A stretch of DNA of 64,000 bases from Bradyrhizobium oropedii (lineage in GTDB: Bacteria; Pseudomonadota; Alphaproteobacteria; Rhizobiales; Xanthobacteraceae): NCBI RefSeq assembly GCF_020889685.1, contig NZ_JACMYO010000004.1, positions 38,435 through 102,434 of the forward strand. The letters are read 5' to 3'. Under the pieces are notes generated by a model. The model did not search any database, had not been told where the DNA came from, and worked only from the letters and a program-made list of their open reading frames with translations. Of the stretch, positions 8,380 through 16,120 are shown piece after piece. Position 1 is the stretch's first letter. Every line of letters starts with the position of its first letter. The position numbers were made by a program, and so were the translations under genes.

Positions 8380-9441
8380 ATGGGTCGGAAGATCGCGATC
8401 GTCGGGGCGGGTGCGGTCGGCGGCTACGCCGGCGCGCACATGGCGCAGGCGGGTGAGGACGTCACCTTCATCGATCCCTGGCCGGAGCATGTCGCGCACA
8501 TGCGCAAGCACGGTCTGCGAGTCACCCACGCGATGGACGTTGCGGAATTCTCGGTGCCGGTGCGCGCGCTGCATGTCACCGACGCGCAGCAACTGGCGAA
8601 AGAGAAGCCGGTCGATATCGCCTTCGTCTGCATGAAGTCCTACGACACGGCCTGGGCCACGATGCTGATCCGGCAATATCTGGCGGCCGACGGCTATGTC
8701 GTCTCGTTGCAGAACTGTATGAACGAAGAGACCATCGCCGGCATCGTCGGCTGGGGCAAGACGCTCGGCTGCATCGCGAGCAGCATCACCGTCAATCTGC
8801 CGGAGCCTGGCCATATCCATCGTGGCACCGGCAAGGGCGGGGCGGCGCACACCGTGTTTCGCGCAGGCGAGGTGCACGGCCGCATCACCGCACGGGCGGA
8901 GGAAGTTTGCCGGTTGGTTGGCTTCTCCGACAGCGCCAAGGTGACGTCCAACCTCTGGGGCGAGCGTTGGTCCAAGCTCGTCGCCAACGTGATGGGCAAC
9001 GGGCTCTCGGCCTGCACGGGTCTAGCGGGCGGCGAGGTGCTGCAAAGCGAGCCGCTGCGCCGCTTCTCGACCCGGCTCGGCAGCGAGGCGATCCGTGTCG
9101 GCCAGGCGCAGGGCTATCAGCTGGAAGAGATCCTGCATCTGCCGCCGGAGACGATCGCCCGGGCCGGCGAGGGCGACGAGGCCGCGACCCGCGCCTGCGA
9201 CGAGCAACGCTTTAACGACAGCAAGCGTACCTCATCGGCACAGCGCCCGTCGATGGGCCAGGACATCCAGAAGGGCCGGCGCACCGAGATCGAGTTCCTC
9301 AACGGTTTCGTGGTGCGCGAGGGCGAGAAGGTCGGCCTCGCCTGCAATGCCAACGCCGCGCTGACCGACATCGTCAAGCGCGTCGAACGCGGCGAGCTAA
9401 AGCCGGATCCCCGGCACATCACCGAGTTGCGGGTGAATTGA
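8380..9441 (+). CDS. Ketopantoate reductase family (PanE/ApbA) oxidoreductase
   Basis: A 353-residue NAD(P)H-dependent reductase. The N-terminal Rossmann fold has the dinucleotide motif GAGAVGGYAG (residues about 8-17) and the family segment VCMKSYDT. The C-terminal helical domain contains the KLVANVMGNGLSA block. It is longer than typical E. coli PanE (about 300) and belongs to a divergent subgroup. Classical PanE makes pantoate, but a PanE paralogue in Methylobacterium has been reported to reduce oxalyl-CoA, and this gene is about 5 kb from oxc-frc. A role in oxalate assimilation is therefore possible but unproven. It is monocistronic. Confidence 0.85.
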   Translation: MGRKIAIVGAGAVGGYAGAHMAQAGEDVTFIDPWPEHVAHMRKHGLRVTHAMDVAEFSVPVRALHVTDAQQLAKEKPVDIAFVCMKSYDTAWATMLIRQYLAADGYVVSLQNCMNEETIAGIVGWGKTLGCIASSITVNLPEPGHIHRGTGKGGAAHTVFRAGEVHGRITARAEEVCRLVGFSDSAKVTSNLWGERWSKLVANVMGNGLSACTGLAGGEVLQSEPLRRFSTRLGSEAIRVGQAQGYQLEEILHLPPETIARAGEGDEAATRACDEQRFNDSKRTSSAQRPSMGQDIQKGRRTEIEFLNGFVVREGEKVGLACNANAALTDIVKRVERGELKPDPRHITELRVN

Positions 9442-9470
9442 GCGGCGTATGTGGTGCGACTGTTCGCGCA

Positions 9471-10700
9471 TCAAAGGCGGATGGCTGGAAGCGGCCAGGT
9501 CGTCTTCAGGACGAGAATGTACAGGGCGAAGGTCGCGATCGTGCCAATTGCCAGCATGATCCCGTCGTGAAGGGTCAGCCGCTCGAGCTCCATGGTGCGA
9601 CCCCCGCTGAGGTAGCGCTGCAGAGCGAACAGCATGAAGGGAATCCCGATCAGGAAGGATTGCAGGTAGACGGCCAGGGCGAGGCCGATCAGGATTCCGA
9701 TCCAGCCCACGATCAGCGCGGACCTCCGGTTCACCGAGCCGACGAGGGCGTTGAGGATCAGCCCGCCATCCAGAGGATAGAGCGGAAGCAGGTTGCTCGC
9801 GTTGACGATCGCGAACAGCTCGGCCAGCTTCGCAAGATAGAGTTGGCCGGTGGCCTGGTAGGCGGCGAACAGGCCGAGTGTCGGAATGATGCTCAGGCCC
9901 GGACCCATCAGCGCGATGAAGCCGAGCCGGCCTTCGGTCCGATAGGCCGTCCTGGGAACGGCCGCCCCGCCGAAGAAGGGCACGAGGTAGATACCGCGCA
10001 CGCCGACACCGGCCATCAGCATCGCCACGGCGTGACCGGCCTCGTGCAGGACGATGACCACGGTCAGGAGCAGCGCCGCCTTCCAGCCTACGAGATACCA
10101 GAAGCTCAGGAGGGCCACGACCGACAACAGCCATCCGTTGTTGCCGATGGCGGCGAGCCGGTCGCGGCTTCCGGCCTCCTTCTCGCACTGCCGCTTGATC
10201 AGGTTCGCCATCCGACGCTGGCCGAGCCGATAGATGATGCGATCACGCAGCGAGCGCGGGGTCAGTTCGCCGAAACTCGTGAGCCTGGTGCCGCTGTCTG
10301 TCGCCTCGACCGTGATGCCCGACTCGATACTGCGGCCGTCATCCGGCGGCATCGACAGGCGGTGCTCTACGGTCTGGCTCCGGAGGATGCCCCTTGTCTC
10401 GTCGCGTTCGAGCTCGCGCGAGACGATCTGCATTCGGAGCTGGCCGTTGATGGATACGCACGTCAGCCACAACCCGATATCATCGGGCACCGGCTCGTGC
10501 GATATCTCCATCACTGGCGGCCCATCGAAGACCATGCGACTGGCGGAATTGAAGCGCCAAACGACCTCGGGTGGCGCATTGATCTGCACCGCGTATTCAA
10601 AGCGAAGCCGTTTGTGCCCGCGTAGCGCATCGGCGATGCCCTGCACCGCGTAGCAGGCGATGCGCAAGAGCTCGATAGGGAGTGTCAGCAGTGCGAGCAT
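9471..10700 (-). CDS. Site-2 protease family (M50) metallopeptidase with N-terminal SRPBCC domain
   Basis: A 409-residue protein in two parts. Residues about 30-165 resemble an SRPBCC/START-like ligand-binding domain (VQINAPPEVVWRF at 38-50). From residue about 188 there are several membrane helices carrying the zinc-protease motif HEAGH (219-223) and the third-ligand motif NLLPLYPLDGG (303-313), both intact. M50 enzymes cut transmembrane substrates or act as membrane zinc proteases. Fusion of a soluble hydrophobic-ligand domain to the protease core is unusual. The gene is convergent with the PanE-like gene (29-bp gap) and has no obvious operon partner. Confidence 0.85.
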   Translation of the reverse strand: MLALLTLPIELLRIACYAVQGIADALRGHKRLRFEYAVQINAPPEVVWRFNSASRMVFDGPPVMEISHEPVPDDIGLWLTCVSINGQLRMQIVSRELERDETRGILRSQTVEHRLSMPPDDGRSIESGITVEATDSGTRLTSFGELTPRSLRDRIIYRLGQRRMANLIKRQCEKEAGSRDRLAAIGNNGWLLSVVALLSFWYLVGWKAALLLTVVIVLHEAGHAVAMLMAGVGVRGIYLVPFFGGAAVPRTAYRTEGRLGFIALMGPGLSIIPTLGLFAAYQATGQLYLAKLAELFAIVNASNLLPLYPLDGGLILNALVGSVNRRSALIVGWIGILIGLALAVYLQSFLIGIPFMLFALQRYLSGGRTMELERLTLHDGIMLAIGTIATFALYILVLKTTWPLPAIRL

Positions 10701-10904
10701 GGTAAGGCAAACCTACGCTGACTGATGCCGCTTCGGCAGGTCAGAACGATCGACGAATTCCGGTGGATATCTTTCGCCGGTGTCGATACAATACCATCAT
10801 AGGTTGTCACAAGGTAAATCGCCGGTCAGCAACCCGATCCGTCACTTTACCGCGTGGCGGAGCATGCGGTCCGGTCTCTTTGATTTTGGCATTGCGCCGT
10901 GTCG

Positions 10905-11519
10905 CTACAGCAGCTGCCGCACGCCCATGCCATGCATGAAGCGCTCGCGGATCTGCACGGGATCGCGCCTTGTGGTGCCGGTGCCGGGCTTGTCGTCGAT
11001 GCGAACGCCGATCAGCGTGGGGCCGGCCGCCCGTTTCGACTGCGCGATCAGCCGCTCGAAATCGTCCTCGTCGGAGGCCCACGAGCTGTTGGCGAGGCCG
11101 CAGGCGATCGCGACCGCGACGATGTCGGTGTGGCCGGCGGCCGGGGTCGGCTGGCTGCCGGTGATCTGGTAGATGCCGTTGTCCATCACCATCATGGTGA
11201 GGTTCTTCGGCGCCAGCGTCGCGATGGTCGAGAGGCAGCCGAGCTGCATCAAGAGCGAGCCGTCACCTTCGAGCGCGAACACCCGCCGCTTCGGCTGCGC
11301 CAGCGCGACGCCGAGCGCGATCGGAAACGCAAGTCCCATGCTGCCCAGCATATAGAAATTCTGCGGGCGGTGGCCGGCGGCCCACAGATCGAAGTTGGTG
11401 TTGCCGATGCCGCCGATCACGGCCTCGTCCTTCAGCCCGGCGACGAGGCGCTGGGTGAGATCGAAACGGTTCATCACCTTGGTGTTGCGCGCGGGAGTGT
11501 TGGTCATGGCTGATCTCAC
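10905..11519 (-). CDS. ThDP-dependent decarboxylase, C-terminal (beta) subunit, ComE/sulfopyruvate- or phosphonopyruvate-decarboxylase-like
   Basis: A 204-residue ThDP-binding half of a split 2-oxoacid decarboxylase. It has the GDG...N cofactor signature starting at EGDGSLLMQLGCLST and ending at MVMDN. The GTG at 11519 overlaps the stop of the alpha gene (GTGA); an internal ATG at 11507 is an equally plausible start. The partner subunit is immediately upstream. Split decarboxylases of this type act on sulfopyruvate or phosphonopyruvate, but no Xsc, PEP mutase or other sulfonate/phosphonate gene is nearby, so the substrate is open. Confidence 0.82.
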   Translation of the reverse strand: MRSAMTNTPARNTKVMNRFDLTQRLVAGLKDEAVIGGIGNTNFDLWAAGHRPQNFYMLGSMGLAFPIALGVALAQPKRRVFALEGDGSLLMQLGCLSTIATLAPKNLTMMVMDNGIYQITGSQPTPAAGHTDIVAVAIACGLANSSWASDEDDFERLIAQSKRAAGPTLIGVRIDDKPGTGTTRRDPVQIRERFMHGMGVRQLL

Positions 11520-12091
11520 TTGTCGAAGGTCTTGCCGCCGGTCAGCAGCGGCGAGAGGATCAGCGCCACCGGCGCCTGGGTGGTGACGGCCTGCTTGATC
11601 GAGCGGTCGGCGATGAATTCGAGCTCGTCGAGTCTTGTGATGGTGTGATGCTCCATCGCAAGCGAATCCAGCACCGGGCGCATGGTGCGGCAGACCAGCG
11701 CCTGGCCGTAATTGAACTCACCGAGCGTGCCGCGCTCGGAGACGAACATGATCAGCGGGATCTGGTAGGGCACCGCGAGCGAGGCCAGCACGTTGGCGAG
11801 CGTGGCGAAGCCCGAGGTCTGCATCAGCACCGCGCCGCGCATGCCGGCCATCCAGGCGCCGGAGACGATGCCGACGGCCTCTTCCTCGCGCGCAGTCGGA
11901 AATGTCGTGAAATACGGATCGGCGTGCAGGTCCTTGATCAGCGTGGTCAGCACCCGGTCGGGCACATAGGGCACCAGCTTGATCTCGTTCCGCTTCAGCG
12001 TCTGCAGCACGATGCCGTGCCAGGTGGTCGCCGCATCCTGGGACTTATCCTTGGCTTTATCTTTGGACGAGGCTTGTTCCGCGGCCGCCAT
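11516..12091 (-). CDS. ThDP-dependent decarboxylase, N-terminal (alpha) subunit, ComD-like
   Basis: A 191-residue pyrimidine-binding half of the same split decarboxylase. The catalytic Glu is expected in AREEEAVGIVSGAW. The SGFATLANVLASL block and a proline-rich VPYQIPLIMFVSERG segment are typical of ComD-like proteins. ATG 12091 is chosen because AGGGAG lies just upstream; a longer reading to 12181 would add thirty residues of atypical arginine-rich sequence. It has a 4-nt overlap with the beta gene and is divergent from the Bug receptor gene, so the two units may share control. Confidence 0.82.
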   Translation of the reverse strand: MAAAEQASSKDKAKDKSQDAATTWHGIVLQTLKRNEIKLVPYVPDRVLTTLIKDLHADPYFTTFPTAREEEAVGIVSGAWMAGMRGAVLMQTSGFATLANVLASLAVPYQIPLIMFVSERGTLGEFNYGQALVCRTMRPVLDSLAMEHHTITRLDELEFIADRSIKQAVTTQAPVALILSPLLTGGKTFDK

Positions 12092-12270
12092 CCTGCTCTC
12101 CCTGCTCGCGCGACGCTGACGGTCGCTTGCCGGTCGAAGCTTGACGCTGACCATGTGATTGTCAACATGTCGCGTCCGCAACGCGACCTGCGGAATTCGG
12201 CCATCGCAGCGCCGAACCGCCGTGCGATACAGGCGGTAACGATAGAACGATCAAGGGACGGGAGGCGTCA

Positions 12271-13236
12271 ATGGCCGGATGGGTCTGGCGGACCGCCATT
12301 GCGGCAGCGGCCACGCTTGTGGCCGGCCTCGCGTCCGCGCAGCCGTACCCGGCAAAGGCCGTTCACATTCTCGTTCCATATCCGCCCGGTGGCGGCGTCG
12401 ACGTGCTGACGCGGACGCTCGCCGAAGCGGTGTCGAAGACCTGGACACAATCGATCGTGGTCGAGAACCGGCCCGGCGCCGGCGGCGTGATCGCCTCGCA
12501 GGCGATCGCGAGCTCCGCGCCCGATGGCTACAACCTGATCATGGTGGCGAGCGGCCATGCCACCAATCCGTTCCTCTATCCAAAGCTGCCCTACGACACC
12601 TTCAAGGATTTTTCACCGATCTCGCTGCTGGCGTCGTCGCCCAACGTACTGCTGGTGCGCGCGGACTCGCCGTTCAAGTCGGTCGGCGACGTCATTGCGG
12701 CGGCGAAGGCAAGGCCTGGCACTCTCTCGTTTGCCCATGCCGGCAACGGCACCTCGACCCATCTGGCCGGTGAGCTGCTCAACAATCTTGCCAAGATCGA
12801 TCTCAACGCGATTCCGTACAAGGGCGGCGCGCCGGCGATCAACGATCTGCTCGGTGGACAGATTCCGATGTCGTTCAACAACGGGCCGGAATCGGTCGGG
12901 CAGTTGCAGGCCGGCACGGTCCGCGCGCTGGCGGTGACCACGGCGTCACGCGCGCCGTTCCTGCCTGATGTGCCCAGCATGTCGGAGAGCGTGCCGGGCT
13001 ACGACACCGAGGTGTGGTGGGGGCTGCTCGGTCCCGGCAACGTGCCCCCCGATCTCGTCGCGAAGATCTCGCATGATTTCGTCGCGGCGGTGAACACGGA
13101 TGCGGTGAAGGAGCGTCTCGGCAAGCTCGGCGCTGTCTCGATCGGGAGCACGCCGGAAACATTCGCCGCCAAGATCAAGGCCGACTACGACAAATGGGGG
13201 CCGATCACCAAGGCCGCCGGCATGAAGGCGGAGTAG
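12271..13236 (+). CDS. Bug family periplasmic solute-binding protein (TctC-like)
   Basis: A 321-residue tripartite-tricarboxylate-type receptor. A signal peptide (MAGWVWRTAIAAAATLVAG, cleavage near ASAQ) precedes the Bug fold, with the hallmark VPYPPGGGVD and ENRPGAGG segments that hold the carboxylate of the ligand. It binds a small mono- or dicarboxylate in the periplasm. No TctA or TctB membrane gene lies in the window, as is common for orphan Bug receptors. It is first in a probable three-gene unit with the amidohydrolase (4-bp gap) and the 2-hydroxyacid dehydrogenase. Confidence 0.92.
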   Translation: MAGWVWRTAIAAAATLVAGLASAQPYPAKAVHILVPYPPGGGVDVLTRTLAEAVSKTWTQSIVVENRPGAGGVIASQAIASSAPDGYNLIMVASGHATNPFLYPKLPYDTFKDFSPISLLASSPNVLLVRADSPFKSVGDVIAAAKARPGTLSFAHAGNGTSTHLAGELLNNLAKIDLNAIPYKGGAPAINDLLGGQIPMSFNNGPESVGQLQAGTVRALAVTTASRAPFLPDVPSMSESVPGYDTEVWWGLLGPGNVPPDLVAKISHDFVAAVNTDAVKERLGKLGAVSIGSTPETFAAKIKADYDKWGPITKAAGMKAE

Positions 13237-13240
13237 GAAG

Positions 13241-14137
13241 ATGGCTACGTCAGAAATTCCTGCTTGCCTGCCGCCGCGCCCGGTGACGCCGCCGCGGGAG
13301 AAGCTGCCGCCGAAGGCCTGCGATACCCATGCGCATGTGTTCGGACCGGCGGATCGCTTTCCCTATGCCGGCGATCGCAGCTACACGCCGCCTGACGCAC
13401 CGCTTGCGAGCTATCTCGGCATGCTCGATGCGCTCGGGTTCACCCGCGGCGTGCTGGTGCAGGGCAGCGCGCATGGCCACGACAATTCGGCGATGCTGGA
13501 TGCGTTGCAGCGCGAGCCGGCGCGGCTGCGCGGCGTTGCGGTGGCCGATGCCGAAGTCGCGGCGGGCACGCTGCGGCAATGGCATGTGCTCGGCGTTCGC
13601 GCGTTGCGCTTCAACCATTTTTTCCGCGGCGGCCAGCTGCACTATCGCGGCGGCATTCCCTTGGGTGTCGCCGAGATGCATGCGCCTGTCATGGCCGAGC
13701 TCGGCTGGCACCTGCAGCTCTGGATCGACGTGAAGGATCTGCCCGACACGGTCCCGACGCTGAAGGCGCTCGGTCTTCCGGTGGTGGTCGATCACATGGG
13801 CCGCACCGATGCCGGCGCCGGGATCAACACCGCGGGTTTCCAGAGCCTGCTGCGCGCGGTCGGCGAGGGCTGGTGCTGGGCCAAGCTGTCAGGCGCGCAT
13901 CGCCTGAGCCGGCGCGCACCGGATTATCCGGATGCGCGGCCGTTCCACGAGGCGCTGGTCGCGGCCAACCCTGAGCGGCTGGTGTGGGGCGGCGACTGGC
14001 CGCATCCGCGCGTCGAAGGCGAAATGCCCAACGCCGGCCATCTGCTGACGCTGTTCCAGGAGTGGACGCCGGATGCCGCGACCCGGCACCGCATCCTGGT
14101 CGACAATCCCGCACGACTCTATGGCTTCCCAAACTGA
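13241..14137 (+). CDS. Amidohydrolase family protein, 2-pyrone-4,6-dicarboxylate hydrolase (LigI)-like
   Basis: A 298-residue TIM-barrel hydrolase of the COG3618 type. Metal or substrate ligands are visible in CDTHAHVFGP at the first strand, VVDHMGR near residue 180 and the final WGGDWPHPR. LigI opens the lactone of 2-pyrone-4,6-dicarboxylate without needing a metal, but the family also includes other lactonases and gamma-resorcylate-type decarboxylases. No lig genes are nearby. It lies between the Bug receptor and the 2-hydroxyacid dehydrogenase, so I infer hydrolysis of an imported lactone or acylated acid that is then oxidised or reduced. Confidence 0.82.
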   Translation: MATSEIPACLPPRPVTPPREKLPPKACDTHAHVFGPADRFPYAGDRSYTPPDAPLASYLGMLDALGFTRGVLVQGSAHGHDNSAMLDALQREPARLRGVAVADAEVAAGTLRQWHVLGVRALRFNHFFRGGQLHYRGGIPLGVAEMHAPVMAELGWHLQLWIDVKDLPDTVPTLKALGLPVVVDHMGRTDAGAGINTAGFQSLLRAVGEGWCWAKLSGAHRLSRRAPDYPDARPFHEALVAANPERLVWGGDWPHPRVEGEMPNAGHLLTLFQEWTPDAATRHRILVDNPARLYGFPN

Positions 14138-14152
14138 AGGCTGCTCGAAGAC

Positions 14153-15202
14153 ATGACCGTCAACAACAAGCGCGTGTTCTACGTCAAATACCTCGCCCAC
14201 GAGATCTACGTCGACATCCTGAAGAAGCGGCCGGATGTCCGGCTCGATCGATTGGAGAACGAGACGCCGGAGACGACGTTCGCGCCCGTGCTCGCCGACG
14301 CGCATGCCTATCAGATCGGTGCCGCGCGCGATGAACTGGCGCCGCACTTCCACGCCCATGCCGAGCTGTTGAAGCGCGCGCCGAACCTTCTGATCGTGTC
14401 CTCGAACGGCGCCGGCTTCGATCCCGTCGATGTCGATGCCTGCACCGCGGCGGGCGTGCTGGTGGTCAACCAGTCCGGCGGCAACGCCAACTCGGTCGCC
14501 GAGCACGCGCTCGGCATGATGCTGACGCTGTCGAAGCGCATCATCCAGTCCGACCGCCGGCTGCGGCGCGAGGCCAACGTCAACCGCAACGATCTGATCG
14601 GCAACGAGCTGAAAGAGAAGACCGTCGGCATTGTCGGCCTCGGCAATGTCGGCCGCCGCATTGCCGAGCTGTGCAAGGGCCTCTTGCACATGAAGGTGAT
14701 CGCCTACGATCCCTATCTCACCGCCGAGGAGATGGCGAAGCGAGGCGGGGAGAAGGTCGAGCTCGACGATCTCCTGCGCCGCGCGGATTTCGTCTCGATC
14801 TCTTGTCCGCTGGACAGCAAGAGCCGGGGCATGATCGGCGCGCGCGAATTCGCGCTGATGCAGCCGCACGCCTACTTCGTCACCACCGCACGCGGCTTCA
14901 TCCATGACGAGAAGGCGCTGGAGGATGCGCTGCGTGACAAGCGCATTGCCGGTGCCGGCCTCGACGTCTGGGCCAAGGAGCCGCCGCCGCCGGACCATCC
15001 GCTGCTGCAGTTCGACAATGTGCTGGCGAGCCCGCATACCGCGGGCGTCACCCGCGAGGCGCGCATCAACATGGGCCGGATCGCCGCCGAACAGATCCTC
15101 GATGCCCTCGACGGCAAGCGCCCGCCGCGCATCATCAATCCCGAGGTCTGGCCGGTGTATGCGAAGCGGTTCGAGAAGGCGTTCGGGTTCATGCCGGGGT
15201 AG
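14153..15202 (+). CDS. D-2-hydroxyacid dehydrogenase (NAD-binding)
   Basis: A 349-residue enzyme of the D-isomer-specific 2-hydroxyacid dehydrogenase family. The NAD-binding motif is GLGNVGRRIAE. Catalytic residues are visible as Arg in TARGF and His in SPHTAG, with the Glu in VWAKEPPPP nearby. It starts 15 bp after the amidohydrolase. The family interconverts 2-oxoacids and D-2-hydroxyacids, which matches the divergent ThDP decarboxylase that would use a 2-oxoacid. The substrate is not identified. Confidence 0.88.
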   Translation: MTVNNKRVFYVKYLAHEIYVDILKKRPDVRLDRLENETPETTFAPVLADAHAYQIGAARDELAPHFHAHAELLKRAPNLLIVSSNGAGFDPVDVDACTAAGVLVVNQSGGNANSVAEHALGMMLTLSKRIIQSDRRLRREANVNRNDLIGNELKEKTVGIVGLGNVGRRIAELCKGLLHMKVIAYDPYLTAEEMAKRGGEKVELDDLLRRADFVSISCPLDSKSRGMIGAREFALMQPHAYFVTTARGFIHDEKALEDALRDKRIAGAGLDVWAKEPPPPDHPLLQFDNVLASPHTAGVTREARINMGRIAAEQILDALDGKRPPRIINPEVWPVYAKRFEKAFGFMPG

Positions 15203-15882
15203 GTGGCGCTGAAGCCAGCCGAGATCAACGCGTTGGTCAGGCCTCCCCTTGCGGCGGCTGCGGCTGCGCGCGGCCAAAATATCGAAAACAACCCCATGCA
15301 AAGGAGCCGGCGGCTGCCGGCGTTCCGACCAGGCGACTTGACGCGTCGGGCAACTCAGGCGTACATTTCCAATATTCCGAAATTGTGCAAGTGCCCGCCT
15401 TGCGGGGAGAGATACCGCAAGGGTGGAGGGAACCCGTCCGCCGGTGCGTCCCTTACGCAGATGGCGTGCGTACGAGTGTTGTGCGCTCGAAAACACCGGA
15501 GAAAATCTGCTTCGCCAACACCTCAATCCGGGCAACAAACCCACTGCCGAACCGCAGCCCGGCAACACGTCCGTTGTTATTTTCCCTGAGATATCGACGG
15601 CTTAGCCCGAAGTCGCCATTTTCGCGATGTGCCCGACCATTCCGGGCACCGAAGGAAAACGTACCATGCGACGAGTCCAGTTATTGCTCCGCAACGCGCC
15701 CGCGAAAATCGGCCGCCGTCTTGCGCAGATCGTCGCGATCGCTGCCGCCAGCCTGCCGCAGGCCGGCGCGTAGTTTTCCCGCTGCGAACAATCGCACGCG
15801 CCCTTCCGAATTAACTCACCCCTATTTCGCGTTAGTGCTAGCGTGGTACCCCCGGCTCTTCCGGTCCAGCGGGGAGGGTTCC
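15203..15882. other. Gene-poor stretch with short dyads
   Basis: About 680 bp without a convincing conserved gene. There is a GCCGGC/GCCGGC hairpin at 15306-15321, a CCTTGCGG/CCGCAAGG inverted repeat at 15398-15422 and one very short possible coding sequence at 15666-15773. A remnant gene or small RNA could be hidden here, but I see no diagnostic motif. Confidence 0.4.
15666..15773 (+). CDS. Possible 35-residue small protein
   Basis: ATG 15666 to TAG 15773 encodes MRRVQLLLRNAPAKIGRRLA followed by a short hydrophobic Ile/Ala stretch. AAGGA lies about 12 nt upstream. The basic N-terminus plus hydrophobic segment could be a tiny membrane-associated peptide. There is no family assignment and length alone gives little support; it may be chance. 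Confidence 0.2.
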   Translation: MRRVQLLLRNAPAKIGRRLAQIVAIAAASLPQAGA

Positions 15883-16098
15883 ATGTCACGCTTCGTCGTT
15901 CATTTCATGAAGGACGTGCTTGGCGGCAATGGCCGCCAGCGCGAGGTCTGTCAGGGCGCGCTCGAGATCGACGCCTTGAGCGAAGGCCAGGCCAGCGAGA
16001 TGGCCAAGGCCAAATTCTGCCAGGAGCAATCGCTGTGCGACTGGTCACTGCATGCCGACCGCATCCGGATCGAGGCGGCCGACTTGCACGTGAGCTGA
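15883..16098 (+). CDS. Small conserved-type hypothetical protein (71 aa)
   Basis: Encodes a 71-residue soluble protein starting MSRFVVHFMKDVLGGNGRQR and ending in an acidic/Leu-rich segment. GGGGAGGG lies about 5 nt before ATG 15883, a strong ribosome site. It contains two Cys residues but no CxxC pair. The pattern is familiar from short rhizobial proteins of unknown function. It is convergent with ilvD (22-bp gap) and not in an operon. Confidence 0.65.
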   Translation: MSRFVVHFMKDVLGGNGRQREVCQGALEIDALSEGQASEMAKAKFCQEQSLCDWSLHADRIRIEAADLHVS

Positions 16099-16120
16099 CG
16101 CCTCCGCGCGCCGCGCGGTT

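Noticed and set aside
10905..12091. Naming the split decarboxylase as sulfopyruvate decarboxylase (comDE)
   Set aside because: No sulfolactate, sulfoacetaldehyde or coenzyme M genes nearby; the family resemblance alone does not fix the substrate.
12092..12181. Thirty-residue N-terminal extension of the ThDP alpha subunit
   Set aside because: Arg-rich and atypical; the ATG at 12091 has AGGGAG upstream and starts the family-like region.
15385..15882. N-terminal extension that would make the 71-aa protein 237 residues long
   Set aside because: The upstream part is Arg/Pro/Ser-rich without family resemblance, while a strong ribosome site lies directly before ATG 15883.
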